Shown here: one piece after another, positions 11,181 to 20,629 of the stretch | Numbering within the stretch: position 1 is the first letter of the stretch | Layout: each line of letters starts with the position of its first letter | Origin: Prosopocoilus inquinatus | Taxonomy: Eukaryota; Arthropoda; Insecta; Coleoptera; Lucanidae | DNA: 64,000 nt | Reading direction: 5' to 3' | NCBI GenBank assembly: GCA_036172665.1 | Contig: CM069877.1 | Coordinates: 10,746,501 to 10,810,500 of the forward strand | Position numbers and translations under genes: made by a program | The notes under the pieces: model-generated | What the model was told of the DNA's origin: nothing | The model's database searches: none | What the model saw: only the letters and a program-made list of their open reading frames with translations

Positions 11181-11935
11181 TTTAAAGGCGATTTAGAAAT
11201 ATTTTTCATTTCCTTTTTTCTTTCTTACTCATTCTACGATTCCCGGGATTGAAAACAAAACCCGAGAAATCAGAAACCCTAGTCTCCGTGCATTAAACAC
11301 ATCTTAGCGCAACGACGTGTGAAAGGAAACGCGCAGTTCGTCCGCTCGAGAATTCGAGTTGATGGTTCTAAAAATTGAAATAATTCCGGAATACCTATTA
11401 TACAGGCTTGCCCCAAAACAACAAGGGAAAAATAAACTGTAACCATTTTTCTTTCGGAAATTTTAATCATTTCATTTATACGTTTTAGTGCCTTTTAAAA
11501 ATCATAAGCATTTAACAAGTTATTATTTTATTTCAGGCGCAATTAAAGTACATTTCATAACCTTCAAAATGAGCAAGACATCGTTTCTCTCTTATGTCTA
11601 ATACCAGGAATATTAAAGATCGTTTCTCTCTGATGTCTAATACGCGAAATATTCTGGCTTAATTACAACGATGCATGCAATTGTTCACAAATTTAATTGC
11701 TCCACATGTAAATAAAGACGAACAAAAAATGCGGATTTAATGTTCTCGTCTTAACGGACACATGAAGGTCGGATTTTGTTAAAACTTGTACGATTTCACG
11801 TGGAATCACTCATTTACGTAACACACATTTTTTTATCCAAAAATTCCACGCCTCCCTGTGCAAAGCACTGATTTCCCATGCCGCCTCCACTGAGCGGAAA
11901 TAATTACGTAACGTGAATATTTCTTTTTCCCTCGA
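11181..11935. other. Unassigned intergenic DNA
   Basis: Includes a two-copy, 39-bp-spaced direct repeat (ATCGTTTCTCTC.TATGTCTAATAC) at 11579-11653 and the low-copy motif near 11856-11905 shared with 8.7 kb. No gene supported. Confidence 0.4.
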
Positions 11936-12480
11936 TCGCGATCGTTGGAGCTCAGAGGTGACAACCGAGTTCACTTCGAGGCGATCCATTGATCAGTTTT
12001 GCACGACGCGACGCGAGGGGTAAAGTGGCAAACTCTTTTTTTAAATTTACATTTGCGTCCGGTGGTGAAGCCCTGCCAGCGGTTGCGTCTTGGCCGGAAA
12101 ACAAAGGCGTAAGTCACGCGCACGTCACCAACTCAATCATTGTGTTTATTTCAATTCTCGTCTTGAGGAGTCGTTTGGCTTTTGTCCATGACGGAGTAAA
12201 CAAAACGTCGCGACGCTAAAGCTATTACATCGGCACTTTCCCCCCAGCCCCACCGTATAGTATACAGGGACGAACATATTTGAACGTCGTTTGTGACTTG
12301 AGGTAACCGACGAAAAAAAAAAATGGCGCAGCTCGTCTCGACCAAATTAGTTTACACGACCCGCCCGCGCCGAATACTTCAAAAGCTAAAAAAAATCGTA
12401 AAATGTTTGCTTTCACGTTTATGATCTTTCTAATGGCGTTTGACTTTCGTCTAGCAACCTCGAAGTGACGTCAGACGTAC
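11936..12480. other. Non-repetitive GC-richer islet
   Basis: CpG-retaining unique DNA (for example near 11990-12020 and 12350-12370). Frames of 63-76 codons overlap on opposite strands with no domain. Regulatory or conserved non-coding DNA is possible but unproven. Confidence 0.3.
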
Positions 12481-12734
12481 GATGTAATTCAATTTGTTCT
12501 TGGAATTAGTCACGTTTTGTTTATTCCGGATTTTAAAGCTGCGGCAGCGCGCAAATCACACACACGATCCCACCGCTGCTGCCACCAGGCCAAATCAGTT
12601 GAGGAAGAATTCAGGTGATGAATGAATTCAGCTGTGAAGGCATTTGGCTCTTGTGTTGTTGTAACATATTATTAGATACATATAATATCCATAAATGAAG
12701 ATTAAAAAATTTTTTACTTATTGTTAATATCGTC

Positions 12735-13135
12735 TTGTAAAAGCAGTGTCAGCGATAGATGTTACACATTTATAAATTTTACAATCATCGGGGAAAAGTA
12801 AATATGTGGAATCTGTTACACACGTAACAATATTGTTAATGAATAATAGGAATAAAAGAGGTCCTAAATTACTTCCTTGGGGTCGCCCAATTGACCTACA
12901 AACAGACTGCTGGAATAAGCTCCCCTGTAAAAGATGTGTTAACGCCTACTGTTTAAGTAAGAACTAAAAAACAGCAGTAATTTATATGTAAATCCTAAAG
13001 TACTTAGATTTGCCAAAAGAATATCCTGGTGGACTTTATCGAAGATTGCAGAAAAGTCCGTGTGGACAGTTGACTAATTGGCGGCCCGCTTCTACAGCCT
13101 CCAAAAGATTATCAGTAAATAATAAACGATTAAAG
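12735..13135 (-). pseudogene. Non-LTR retrotransposon reverse transcriptase fragment
   Basis: Read on the minus strand, this encodes a chain of RT landmarks. They run from a LLEAVEAGRQ segment (about 13115-13080), through motif A VHTDFSAIFDKV (about 13070-13035) and LSTLGFTYKLLLFFSSYL, to the PQGSNLGPLLFLLFIN block (about 12885-12838) and YLLFPDD (about 12805-12784). The last corresponds to the catalytic FADD box with Ala replaced by Pro. Frameshifts occur just before motif A and between the SSYL and PQGS segments, and there is an in-frame stop after NSRR. This is a dead palm-domain piece of a Jockey/I/CR1-type element. No endonuclease or 3' end is attached, and each open segment is short. 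Confidence 0.85.
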
Positions 13136-13672
13136 CGCAACCCGAACAATTTCAAGGTTAAGTAACAACTGAAAAAAAAATTAAAACAAATGTAATGTCC
13201 ACCCAATCTAATTGAACCTGGCCTAACTCCATTTAACCAAGTAAAAACTTAAGAAAAACAAATATTAAGGAAATTAATAAAAAATAATAAAAAATAAGTA
13301 AAAAAAAATGTGGAAGTGAAGCTCAACAAATCCCAAATTAACTCAAGTTAACTATATTCAACTGAGGCAAGAAAATTAAATCCAAAAATTAAAAGTAAAA
13401 AATTTAAAAAAACGATTAAAGCGAGGTTCAACAAGGTCAAGGCAAGGTCAATCAATCTCCATCCAAGATTAACTCAACTTAACTGTATTCAACTGAAGAA
13501 AAAAATTTAAATGCAAAAAAATGAAAGTAAAAAAATTAAAAAGGAAAAAAAACGATTAAAGCAAGGTTCGACAAGGTCAATCAATCTCTACCCAACAACT
13601 GAACTCCGTTCTACTCAACCTAAGCAAAAAATAAATAGTGAGAAAACCCCTCGACCACATTAATTCACTGAA

Positions 13673-13715
13673 AGCGAATACGTATTTCGGTAACGAAGTT
13701 ACCATCTTCAGCGCT
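13673..13715 (-). ncRNA. Hammerhead ribozyme-like motif, left arm
   Basis: Exact mirror of the motif at 13738-13780, so the same stems, CTGAAGA core, GAAA and self-complementary ATACGTAT are present on the minus strand. The two motifs diverge from the palindrome centre. Confidence 0.65.
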
Positions 13716-13737
13716 AAACTGATATTCATATCAGTTT

Positions 13738-13780
13738 AGCGCTGAAGATGGTAACTTCGTTACCGAAATACGTATTCGCT
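13738..13780 (+). ncRNA. Hammerhead ribozyme-like motif, right arm
   Basis: Stem I is AGCG (13738-13741) with CGCT (13777-13780). The core CTGAAGA matches CTGANGA. One extra T precedes stem II (GGTAAC/GTTACC, loop TTC). GAAA follows at 13765-13768. ATACGTAT forms a tiny self-complementary stem III, and T lies at the cleavage position. Very short stem III is typical of PLE-borne hammerheads, which are thought to work as dimers. The unpaired nucleotide after A9 departs from the canonical core, so activity is uncertain. Confidence 0.65.
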
Positions 13781-14260
13781 TTCAGTGAATTAATGTGGTC
13801 GAGGGGTTTTCTCACTATTTATTTGGATTACAGCCACAGGTTTTGTGTTGCTTTGTGATTATTTAAGCAAAAAATAAAAATAAAATCAAGAAACAATAAA
13901 AAAATTGAAGTTAACAAATAAATAAAAAGAAAAAGAATTTCGACGTCAACCTAACCTAACTCCATTCAATCCAAGTAAAAAATTTAAAACAACTTTAAAC
14001 GAACCTCAGTAAATCTCAAGATCAATTTAACTCTTATTATATCATATTACATTCCGTTCTACACAGGTAATTTGTTTTATAAATATTTAAAAAATTAAAA
14101 AAAAATATACATGGATTAAAGTTAAGTTAAACAAATCTCAAGGTCAATCCATTTCAACTTACATCAATATAACTTCATTTATCCGAGTTAAAAAGATTGA
14201 AAATTACTAGAGAAACTAAAAGTAAAGATTAAAAACAATTAAAAATCAATTAAAATGTTT

Positions 14261-14815
14261 ATTTATAATGGCATATCTTCTTCTTATTAATTTATTTTTT
14301 GTTACGAAAATTGAATTTCTGTTACATTTTCGCGTCTCTCTTTGCACCTGCCCGCGCTTCTCGGATTGGAAATCGCTGCATTACAGAGTAATAAACAAAA
14401 AATAAGAACAATTTAAGTTACAAATAAGTAAAAGTAAAAAATAAATAAATAAATAAAATTCTGAATGTAATTTAGTTGAGAATAGATCTTAGGGCCTATT
14501 TCATAATAGGACTTTAAATTTAAAGTTACTTCAACCTAAAAAAGTATACATATTTGTTTCCGTACTTCCTTAAAGTCTGATTATGAAAACGGCCATTAGA
14601 ACAAAAAAAAATCTACTTATTACATTAGAAATGACTATAATGATTCTTTTTAAACCGTAACAACATTTTCTTTTATTATTTTGTTCCTCGTCCCCTATTT
14701 CTTCTTCTTCTTGTTTTGCATCAATGCTTAAAAAACTTAATCATTCTCTCCGTATACAAGTAGTTTGTTTTTATTTAATTTAATTTTTTTTTTGAAGTTT
14801 TCAAACTTCGACCGC
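14261..14815. other. AT-rich DNA with a small MITE-like inverted repeat
   Basis: Mostly AT-rich. At about 14490-14596 the ends GGGCCTATTTCATAAT and ATTATGAAAACGGCC form an imperfect inverted repeat around ACTTTAAATTTAAAGT, suggesting a ~107-bp MITE. A pyrimidine-rich TTCTTCTTCTTG tract lies near 14700. Confidence 0.45.
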
Positions 14816-15225
14816 GCAGATTAATAAATGGCGTTCATCAATTTGTCTTTTATACCGAATTAACGTCGCGAGTTATATGAGAACTCGGACGGTGAGAGGG
14901 GCGAGGGGGAGTGCGCCGAGTTCGTCGTCCCATTCACCGAAATTTCCTCCGTCGTTATCAGGTGCTTAGTATTCACCCTTCCCGTCCGAATTTTGAATAC
15001 TTTCTGCAACTTTCATCGGGTTGAAGCGGGAATAATTTGAGGGGGAGCCGTAAAAATTTACATTCGGCGAATAAGTAATAATCCGGGCGCGTTCGAGTCC
15101 GCGTTCCGCATTTTAATTCGCTCCAATTCAATTTGACACTCCGAAGCCTCCACACACGAGTTCCTCCCCCACTCCGAACTTACGAATTTGTTAACATTTC
15201 TTCATTGCACTTTGAAATCTTCCGT
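14816..15225. other. Non-repetitive GC-richer islet
   Basis: Unique-looking CpG-retaining DNA (for example GAGGGGCGAGGGGGAGTGCG near 14896). A 60-codon minus-strand frame has no recognisable domain. Confidence 0.3.
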
Positions 15226-15226
15226 C

Positions 15227-15625
15227 ACTTTTTATTACTATTAAAAAGAAGTCGTCTTAGCCTCGATTATCATGGTTAATCGGGGTTCTTAAACCGGATC
15301 ATTCCCGGTCCAAAGACAACTTCTTCCTTTTTGTTGCTCACATTTGGTTTCGAAATCTTCGTTTCTGTTACTTTTTATTACCATTAAAAAGAAGTCGTCT
15401 TAGCCTCGATCATCATGCCTAATCGGGGTTCTTAAACCGCATCATTTCCGGTCCTAAGACGACATCTTCCTTTCTGTTACTCACAATTAGTTAATAATTT
15501 ATTTTAATAATGAGTTATTAATTTTTTATTCAAAACAGATACAAGAACAAAGAAGCTGTCTTAGGGCCAAGATAGATCGGGTTTAAGAACTCCGAATATG
15601 CATGATAATCGAGGCTAAGACGATT
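15227..15625. repeat. GTCTTAGCCTCGAT repeat, two direct plus one inverted copy
   Basis: Two direct copies start near 15227 and 15371 (period ~144 bp), sharing AAAAAGAAGTCGTCTTAGCC and AATCGGGGTTCTTAAACC. An inverted third copy covers about 15545-15625 (GGGTTTAAGAAC, ATAATCGAGGCTAAGACGA). Single fragments recur near 26420-26465 and 27700-27755, so it is a dispersed family. Confidence 0.7.
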
Positions 15626-15634
15626 TTATAATAA

Positions 15635-18149
15635 GGTACTATTGGCTAGCTGCACCAAACACTTAAGGCGAGCTTAAATTTAAGTGTTGTTTATATTGTG
15701 ACATCTTAGCTTCTCATTTTTTTCTAAACATCATAAAAATGACGTCAAAACCTTACACCCCACATATCGAAAAAAAATTGACAGTCAACAATATACAGGC
15801 TGTTACATTGAAGATAGCATACATTTGGTTAGCAACTCAAAAACGCGATTATCAGTTGTTTTCTTGTAAACAGAAATCGACAGAGCATAAAAATATCTGC
15901 GACTTTAGTCTGAAAACTTTTTCTGTAGCTTTAAAAATGAGGGAGATACAAAAGAGAGAAGTTTTCGATGACGCCCTCTAGTAACTCATAAACCAATTAC
16001 GCTAGACCTAAGGTGCGACCCATCAACTCGGACTAGAAAACGACGCAGAATTCAAAAACGCAATAATATACAGGGTGTTGCGTCGAAGATCGCATAATTT
16101 GGTTAGTAACTTAAAAACGTGGTTCTCAATTGTTTGCTTGTAAACAGTAATCGACAGAACGTAGAAATATCTGTGACTTTTATCTGAAAACTTTTTCTGT
16201 AGCTTTAAAAACAATGGAGATACAATACGGAGAAGTTTTCGGTGACGCCCTCTAGTAACTCATAAACCAATCACGCTAGAGCTATGGTGTGACCCATCAA
16301 CTCTGACTAGAAAGCAGCGCAGAATTCAAAAATGCAATAATACACAGGATGTTTCGTTAAACAATACGGATGAGAGGGTAGCATCTTAAAAGTGCGGCTT
16401 TCTTTAATCGGCAATAGAAATGCAACTTTTGCATTCAATTTTTTTTTTAATTCCAAAAGTAAAAAAGGTGTGGACACATGGAGCCTCCTGGTAACGTCAT
16501 CTAGTAACTTCAAAAGCAAAGATGTTATAAGTCTATCCTAACCGGCAATCGAAAGTTTACACGAATATCTTCAACTTTTGTCCAAGAATTTTTTTTTGTA
16601 TTTTCATGAACAAGAGACAAGGATGAGGCAGTCTTCGGGTGACGTCTAGTAACTCGAAAATCATTTGCGACTTACAGTGCGTCCCATCAAATCACATTAA
16701 AATTAAACATAGAATTCAATTAAGCAATAATATACAGGATGTTCTGTTAAAAAAAAAAAAAACGTAAATTTCGTGCGTATATCAAGAAAGCGACACTCTT
16801 AATACTTTTTCTAATGAGTAAGCGAAAGTATATAGAAATATCTTCATCTTTTGTCTAAAGACTGCTTCCCTAACCTCCAAAATAAGAGAGACATGAACGC
16901 GAAGTATTCCTCGAGCAATTAGGAAATCGTATTAAAGTTTCATGCATAATTCAGAAATGTAATAGGACACTGAGTGTTTCATTAAAACAACGTAAATTTG
17001 ATTAGTAACTTGAAAACGCGATGCTGAATTGTTTCGTTGCGAGCGGAAATCGAAAGTGCACGGAAACACAAACAATTTTTATCTGAAAACTTTTTTGCTA
17101 ACAGTAATAACAAAAGAGATATGGGCAGGACATGTTTCAGGCTTATGTCCTCTAGTAACTCGAAAGCTAATCAAATCACATAGAAATTTCAAGTAGAATT
17201 CAAAAATACTAAAATGCAGAGGGCGATGCATTAAAAAATACGCGAATTTTGTTAGTAACTTGAAAACGTGATGCCCAATTGTCTTCCTGTAATCGAGAAT
17301 CGAAAGAGTACGGAAGTATTTGCAACTCTTATATGAACCCAGTTTTTCTAATTTCAAACGCAAGAGAGGTAGACATGCGTGAGCTGCAGATTAGTGACGT
17401 CTAGTAACTCGAAAACGAACAACAATAAACCTACAGTGCGACCCCTCAAATAACATTAAAATTGTACGTACAATTCAAAAATGCAATAATATACAAGGTA
17501 TTCTGTTAAATAAAACGTACATTTCCTGCGTATTTCGAAAACGTGACGCTCTTAATATTGTTTCTAACGGGTAAACGAAAGTGTGCAGCAATATCTTCAA
17601 CTTTTGTCTAAAAACTTTTTCTCTAACCACAAAAGCAAGAAAGGCATGGACGCGAATGACTTTCTCTAGTAACACGAAAACCAATTACGATAGACCTACA
17701 GTGCGACCCTTCAAATCACATTAAAATTAAACGTAGAATTCAAATGTGCAATAATAAATAGGGGTTCTGTTACACAAAAACCTAAGTTTGCTCTGTACTT
17801 CGAAAACGCGATTACCATTTTCCTTTTATATTTTCTTTTTTCTTTTGTTTTTCCAATAGGCAATCGAAAGCAACAACTTTTCAATTCTTAAATCACTGTC
17901 AACTAGGAAAAACGATCTTTTTCATTTAGTTTTATTTCCACCAGAGGGTAGAGGGCAGGAGCATACTCGATAGTGACGTAACAAAAGGGTTGACTTACTT
18001 GATCGGAAAATCCTACAGATCATTAGGAACTAGGTGCGGTATGTCCGGCATGTCTTCGTTTACTGGGCGTTTATATGATATTAATGTAACTCACATTCTA
18101 AGCGGTACTTAAAGTTAATCTCGGCTTAAGTGTTTGGTGCTACTGGGCC
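15635..18149. mobile_element. 2.5-kb TIR/TSD-bounded unit carrying a satellite array
   Basis: The left end (GGTACTATTGGCTAGCTGCACC, then AAACACTTAAG) and right end (CTTAAGTGTTTGGTGCTACTGGGCC) are inverted relatives sharing GCACCAAACACTTAAG and continuing into TTAAATTTAAG-like sequence. The 8-mer TATAATAA flanks both sides exactly (15627-15634 and 18150-18157), as expected for a target-site duplication. The interior is a satellite array with no transposase. An 8-bp duplication is compatible with hAT-type or related transposition, but the termini are not a textbook hAT match. Confidence 0.65.
15770..17900. repeat. TACAGGGTGTT satellite array (~240-280-bp units)
   Basis: About eight diverged units, marked by a CAATAATATACAGGGTGTT-like core near 15788, 16066, 16340, 16727, 16967, 17212, 17485 and 17749. 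Each is followed by an AGTAACTTGAAAACG, CAATTGTTTGC and ATCGAAAG block and then by TCTAGTAACTC and GTGCGACCC blocks. It is the same superfamily as the arrays at 29.8-37.1 kb but an older branch. It fills most of the TIR-bounded unit. Confidence 0.85.
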
Positions 18150-18159
18150 TATAATAATT

Positions 18160-18685
18160 AAATATATTTGTCACTTGAGTCGTCATCGTTTGCATAATTC
18201 GTTTTAATTTTAGTGCCATTTGGCTCTTGGTTTTTGGCAGCGACGTTAAAACGTGCGTGAGAACAAAGAGTTGCATGCGCTACACGTCCGATTGTGATCT
18301 GAAAAAAAATGAAATGAGTTTGGCATCTTGCCTCCGGTAATGCAAACAACACGCCGCGCCTGAATTCTTCGAACGACGTAATTTCAGGCAATTACTTCAT
18401 CCAGCTTCAGCGGCGTTCGCACGTGCAGGTGCTATTTGTTTTTCAAACTGAGGGGGGAAGTTTTGAGTGGTGGAGGCGACAGTTTGTTACGGTTTATTCT
18501 GTCGCGTCGGTGCGTTCCGGCAACTACGCGTACGCGTTCGGTTTGACTTGTAAACTTGGCAACGTTCCCTAGAAGCGACGTTAACGCGCCGTTTGAAATC
18601 AAGGCTTATCATTGGTCTAATGTAAGAGCCATGTTCTTCCGCGTTTTGCTTTTCGATTGGCCAGCCATGTTTTCTACGAAAGTAA
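18160..18685. other. Non-repetitive GC-richer islet
   Basis: Unique-looking DNA. On the minus strand a TTTTTTTTCAG acceptor-like site near 18300 is followed by an open segment ending at 18158, but no homology is recognisable and no partner exon was found. I leave it unassigned. Confidence 0.3.
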
Positions 18686-18689
18686 ATTC

Positions 18690-20337
18690 CGGCGACCACT
18701 TTCGGCACGCTCACTTTGCTTTGCGACATGCATGCACGTATTTAACTAGCGCTACAAGATTTATCTAAGCAGTTTGAGTGGAATGAATTAAGCTCTACGT
18801 GTCTTTTGTGGTGTTTGAAAGATTAATTTAATTTGAAGGTATTGTGAGAATCTGCGTAACTTACTGTACTGCAAGATCCATCTAAGCAGTTTGACTGAAA
18901 TGAATTAAGCTCTACGTGTCTTTTGAGGTGTATTTCAAGCATCGTCTGCCATTGAAAGGTTCATGTAATTTGAAGTTACGTGTCGTATTCTGAAAATCTG
19001 CTTAAATTTGTGTGCTGTAAGATTCATCTAAGAAGTTTTGACTGAAATGAATTAAGCTGTACGTGTCTTTTGCGTCTTTTTTTTATAGCATCGTCCGTCA
19101 ATCGGTTGAAAGGTTCAAGTATATATATAGTATATATATAAATCTGTGCTGCGAGATTCATCTAAGCAGATTAATTGAAATGAGTTAAGCTCTACGTTTC
19201 CGGCCGCCATTTTCGGTACGCTCACTTTGCTTTGCGACGCGACAGAGTGTACACATATTTCATTGATTGTGAGAATCTGCCCAAAATTTGTGTGCTATAA
19301 GATTCATTTAAGCAGTTTGACTGGAATGAATTAAGCTCTACATGTTTTTTGAGGAATTTTTCAAGCATTGTCTGCAAACGGGTTGGCTTGAAAGATTCTT
19401 GTAATCTGAAGGTGCGTGTTGTATTGTGTGAATCTGTGCTGCAAGATTCATCTAAGCATTTTGACTGGAATGAATTGAGCTCCACGTTTCCGGTAGTCAT
19501 TTTTGGCACGCTCAGTTTGCTTTGCGACGCGACGAAACCTACACGTATTTCCTAGATTGTGAGAATCTGCGTAACTTTGTGTACTGCAAGATTCTTTTAA
19601 GCAAATTGAAATGAATTAAGTTCTACGTGTCTTTTGAGGTATTTTTCAAGCATCGTCTGCCAACGGGTTGGCTTGAAAGATTCATGTAATTTGAAGGTAC
19701 ATGTATATTGTGATAATCTGTGTAAAGTTGTACTGCAAGATTCATCTAAGTAATTTATCTGGAATGAATTAAGCTTTACGTGTATTTTCAGGCGTTTTGC
19801 AAGCATCGTCTGCCAACAGCTTGAAAGATTCACGTAATCTGAAGGTACGTGTCGTATTGTGAGAATCTACGTAAATTTGTGCAGGAAGATTCATCTAAGC
19901 AATTTGACTGGAATGAAGCAAGCTCTATGTTTGCGGCAGCCATGGTCAGCAGGCTCACTTTGCTTTCCGACGCGATAGAGCTTATACGTATTTCGTTGAT
20001 TGTAAGAATCTGCATAAATTTGTGCACTACAAGATTCATCTAAGCAGTTTGACAGGAATGAATTTAACTCTACCTGTCTTTTGAAGTGCTTTTCAAGCAT
20101 TGTCTACCAACGGTTTGAAAGATTCACGTAATCTGAAGGCAAGTATCGTATTGTGAGAATCCGTGTAAATTTGTGTTGCAGGATTCATCTAAGCAGTTTG
20201 ACTGGAATGAATTAAGCTCTACGTGTCTTTTGAGAGGGTTTTCAAGCATCGTCTGTCAAGGTAGATCTTTTGAGGCGTTTTTCTTTCAAGCATCTTCTGT
20301 CAACGGGTTGAAAGACTCATCCAATCTGAAGCTGTGT
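18690..20337. repeat. ~150-bp satellite array (block 1)
   Basis: About eleven units share the motif ATTCATCTAAGCAGTTTGAC, found near 18761, 18867, 19021, 19158, 19301, 19446, 19591, 19740, 19890, 20032 and 20184. It is followed by GGAATGAATTAAGCTCTACG and a TTTTCAAGCATCGTCTGCCA segment. Some units instead carry a CGGCCGCCATTTTCGG..GCTCACTTTGCTTTGCGAC variant 3' half. Short open frames here on both strands are repeat read-through. Confidence 0.9.
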
Positions 20338-20480
20338 GCGGTCATTAAACGTGAGCAGCACGAGGTTACATTCTTTATTTTTTTGATTGGAATTGATCAT
20401 TCTTCATTTCGGGTTACATATCCGAAATGTACAGGGTTAGTTTTACAAATGAGAATCCCGCTTTATTATTTTAATTATTA
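20338..20480. repeat. Shared array tail (copy 1)
   Basis: This non-satellite segment (TTAAACGTGAGCAGCACGAG, ACATTCTTTATTT, TGATTGGAATTGATC, TCCGAAATGTA) is repeated at about 25150-25300 after another block of the same satellite, in the same orientation. It marks a fixed edge common to both arrays. Confidence 0.75.
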
Positions 20481-20500
20481 ACGAATACAAGAAACTAAAA

Positions 20501-20621
20501 AATCAATTCTATAACTGGGCTGCAGTCAAAAAAGGTTGATAGTAATACTCTTTTAAAGTTCAACTTGAAAAGAGTATTACTGTCAACCTTTCTTGACTGC
20601 AGCCCAGTTATAGAATTGATT
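20501..20621. mobile_element. Foldback element
   Basis: Arms 20501-20554 and 20568-20621 (54 bp each, starting AATCAATTCTATAACTGGGC and ending in its complement) are near-perfect inverted repeats around a 13-nt centre. Mismatches are few, so it is young. No coding capacity, and no target duplication was recognised. Confidence 0.75.
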
Positions 20622-20629
20622 CCTTAACT

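Larger units (their letters stand above)
13629..13824. mobile_element. Perfect palindrome within a ~228-bp insertion
   Basis: The left arm 13629-13725 and right arm 13728-13824 are exact reverse complements over 97 bp with a 2-nt centre. The enclosing insertion runs from about 13636 to 13863 and is flanked by TAAGCAAAAAATAAA on both sides (13621-13635 and from 13864), a likely 15-bp target-site duplication. Each arm carries a hammerhead ribozyme fold pointing outward. Inverted terminal segments plus hammerheads plus a variable target duplication fit a non-autonomous PLE-type element. An assembly-induced palindrome must be excluded. Confidence 0.7.
13136..14260. repeat. Degenerate TTGACCT-family array
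   Basis: Recurrent AAGGTCAATC, AACTCAACTTAACT and CGATTAAAGC.AGGTTC motifs, with a repeat distance near 139 bp between 13414 and 13553. The segments are separated by A-rich filler. CCTAACCTAACTCC occurs near 13960. It is the reverse-complement orientation of the repeats at 1-330 and 38.98-39.43 kb. A palindromic insertion sits at 13636-13863. Confidence 0.6.

Noticed and set aside
13950..13975. CCTAACCTAACTCC as interstitial telomeric (TTAGG)n repeat
   Set aside because: Only two CCTAA units, within the TTGACCT-family array; no run of telomere repeats.
18158..18391. Minus-strand 77-codon frame preceded by an acceptor-like T tract and CAG
   Set aside because: No recognisable homology and no partner exon; the acceptor-like sequence is cheap in this composition.
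18690..20340. CRISPR array, because of the regular repeats
   Set aside because: Repeat units are ~150 bp with no constant short repeat plus unique spacers, and the DNA is clearly eukaryotic.
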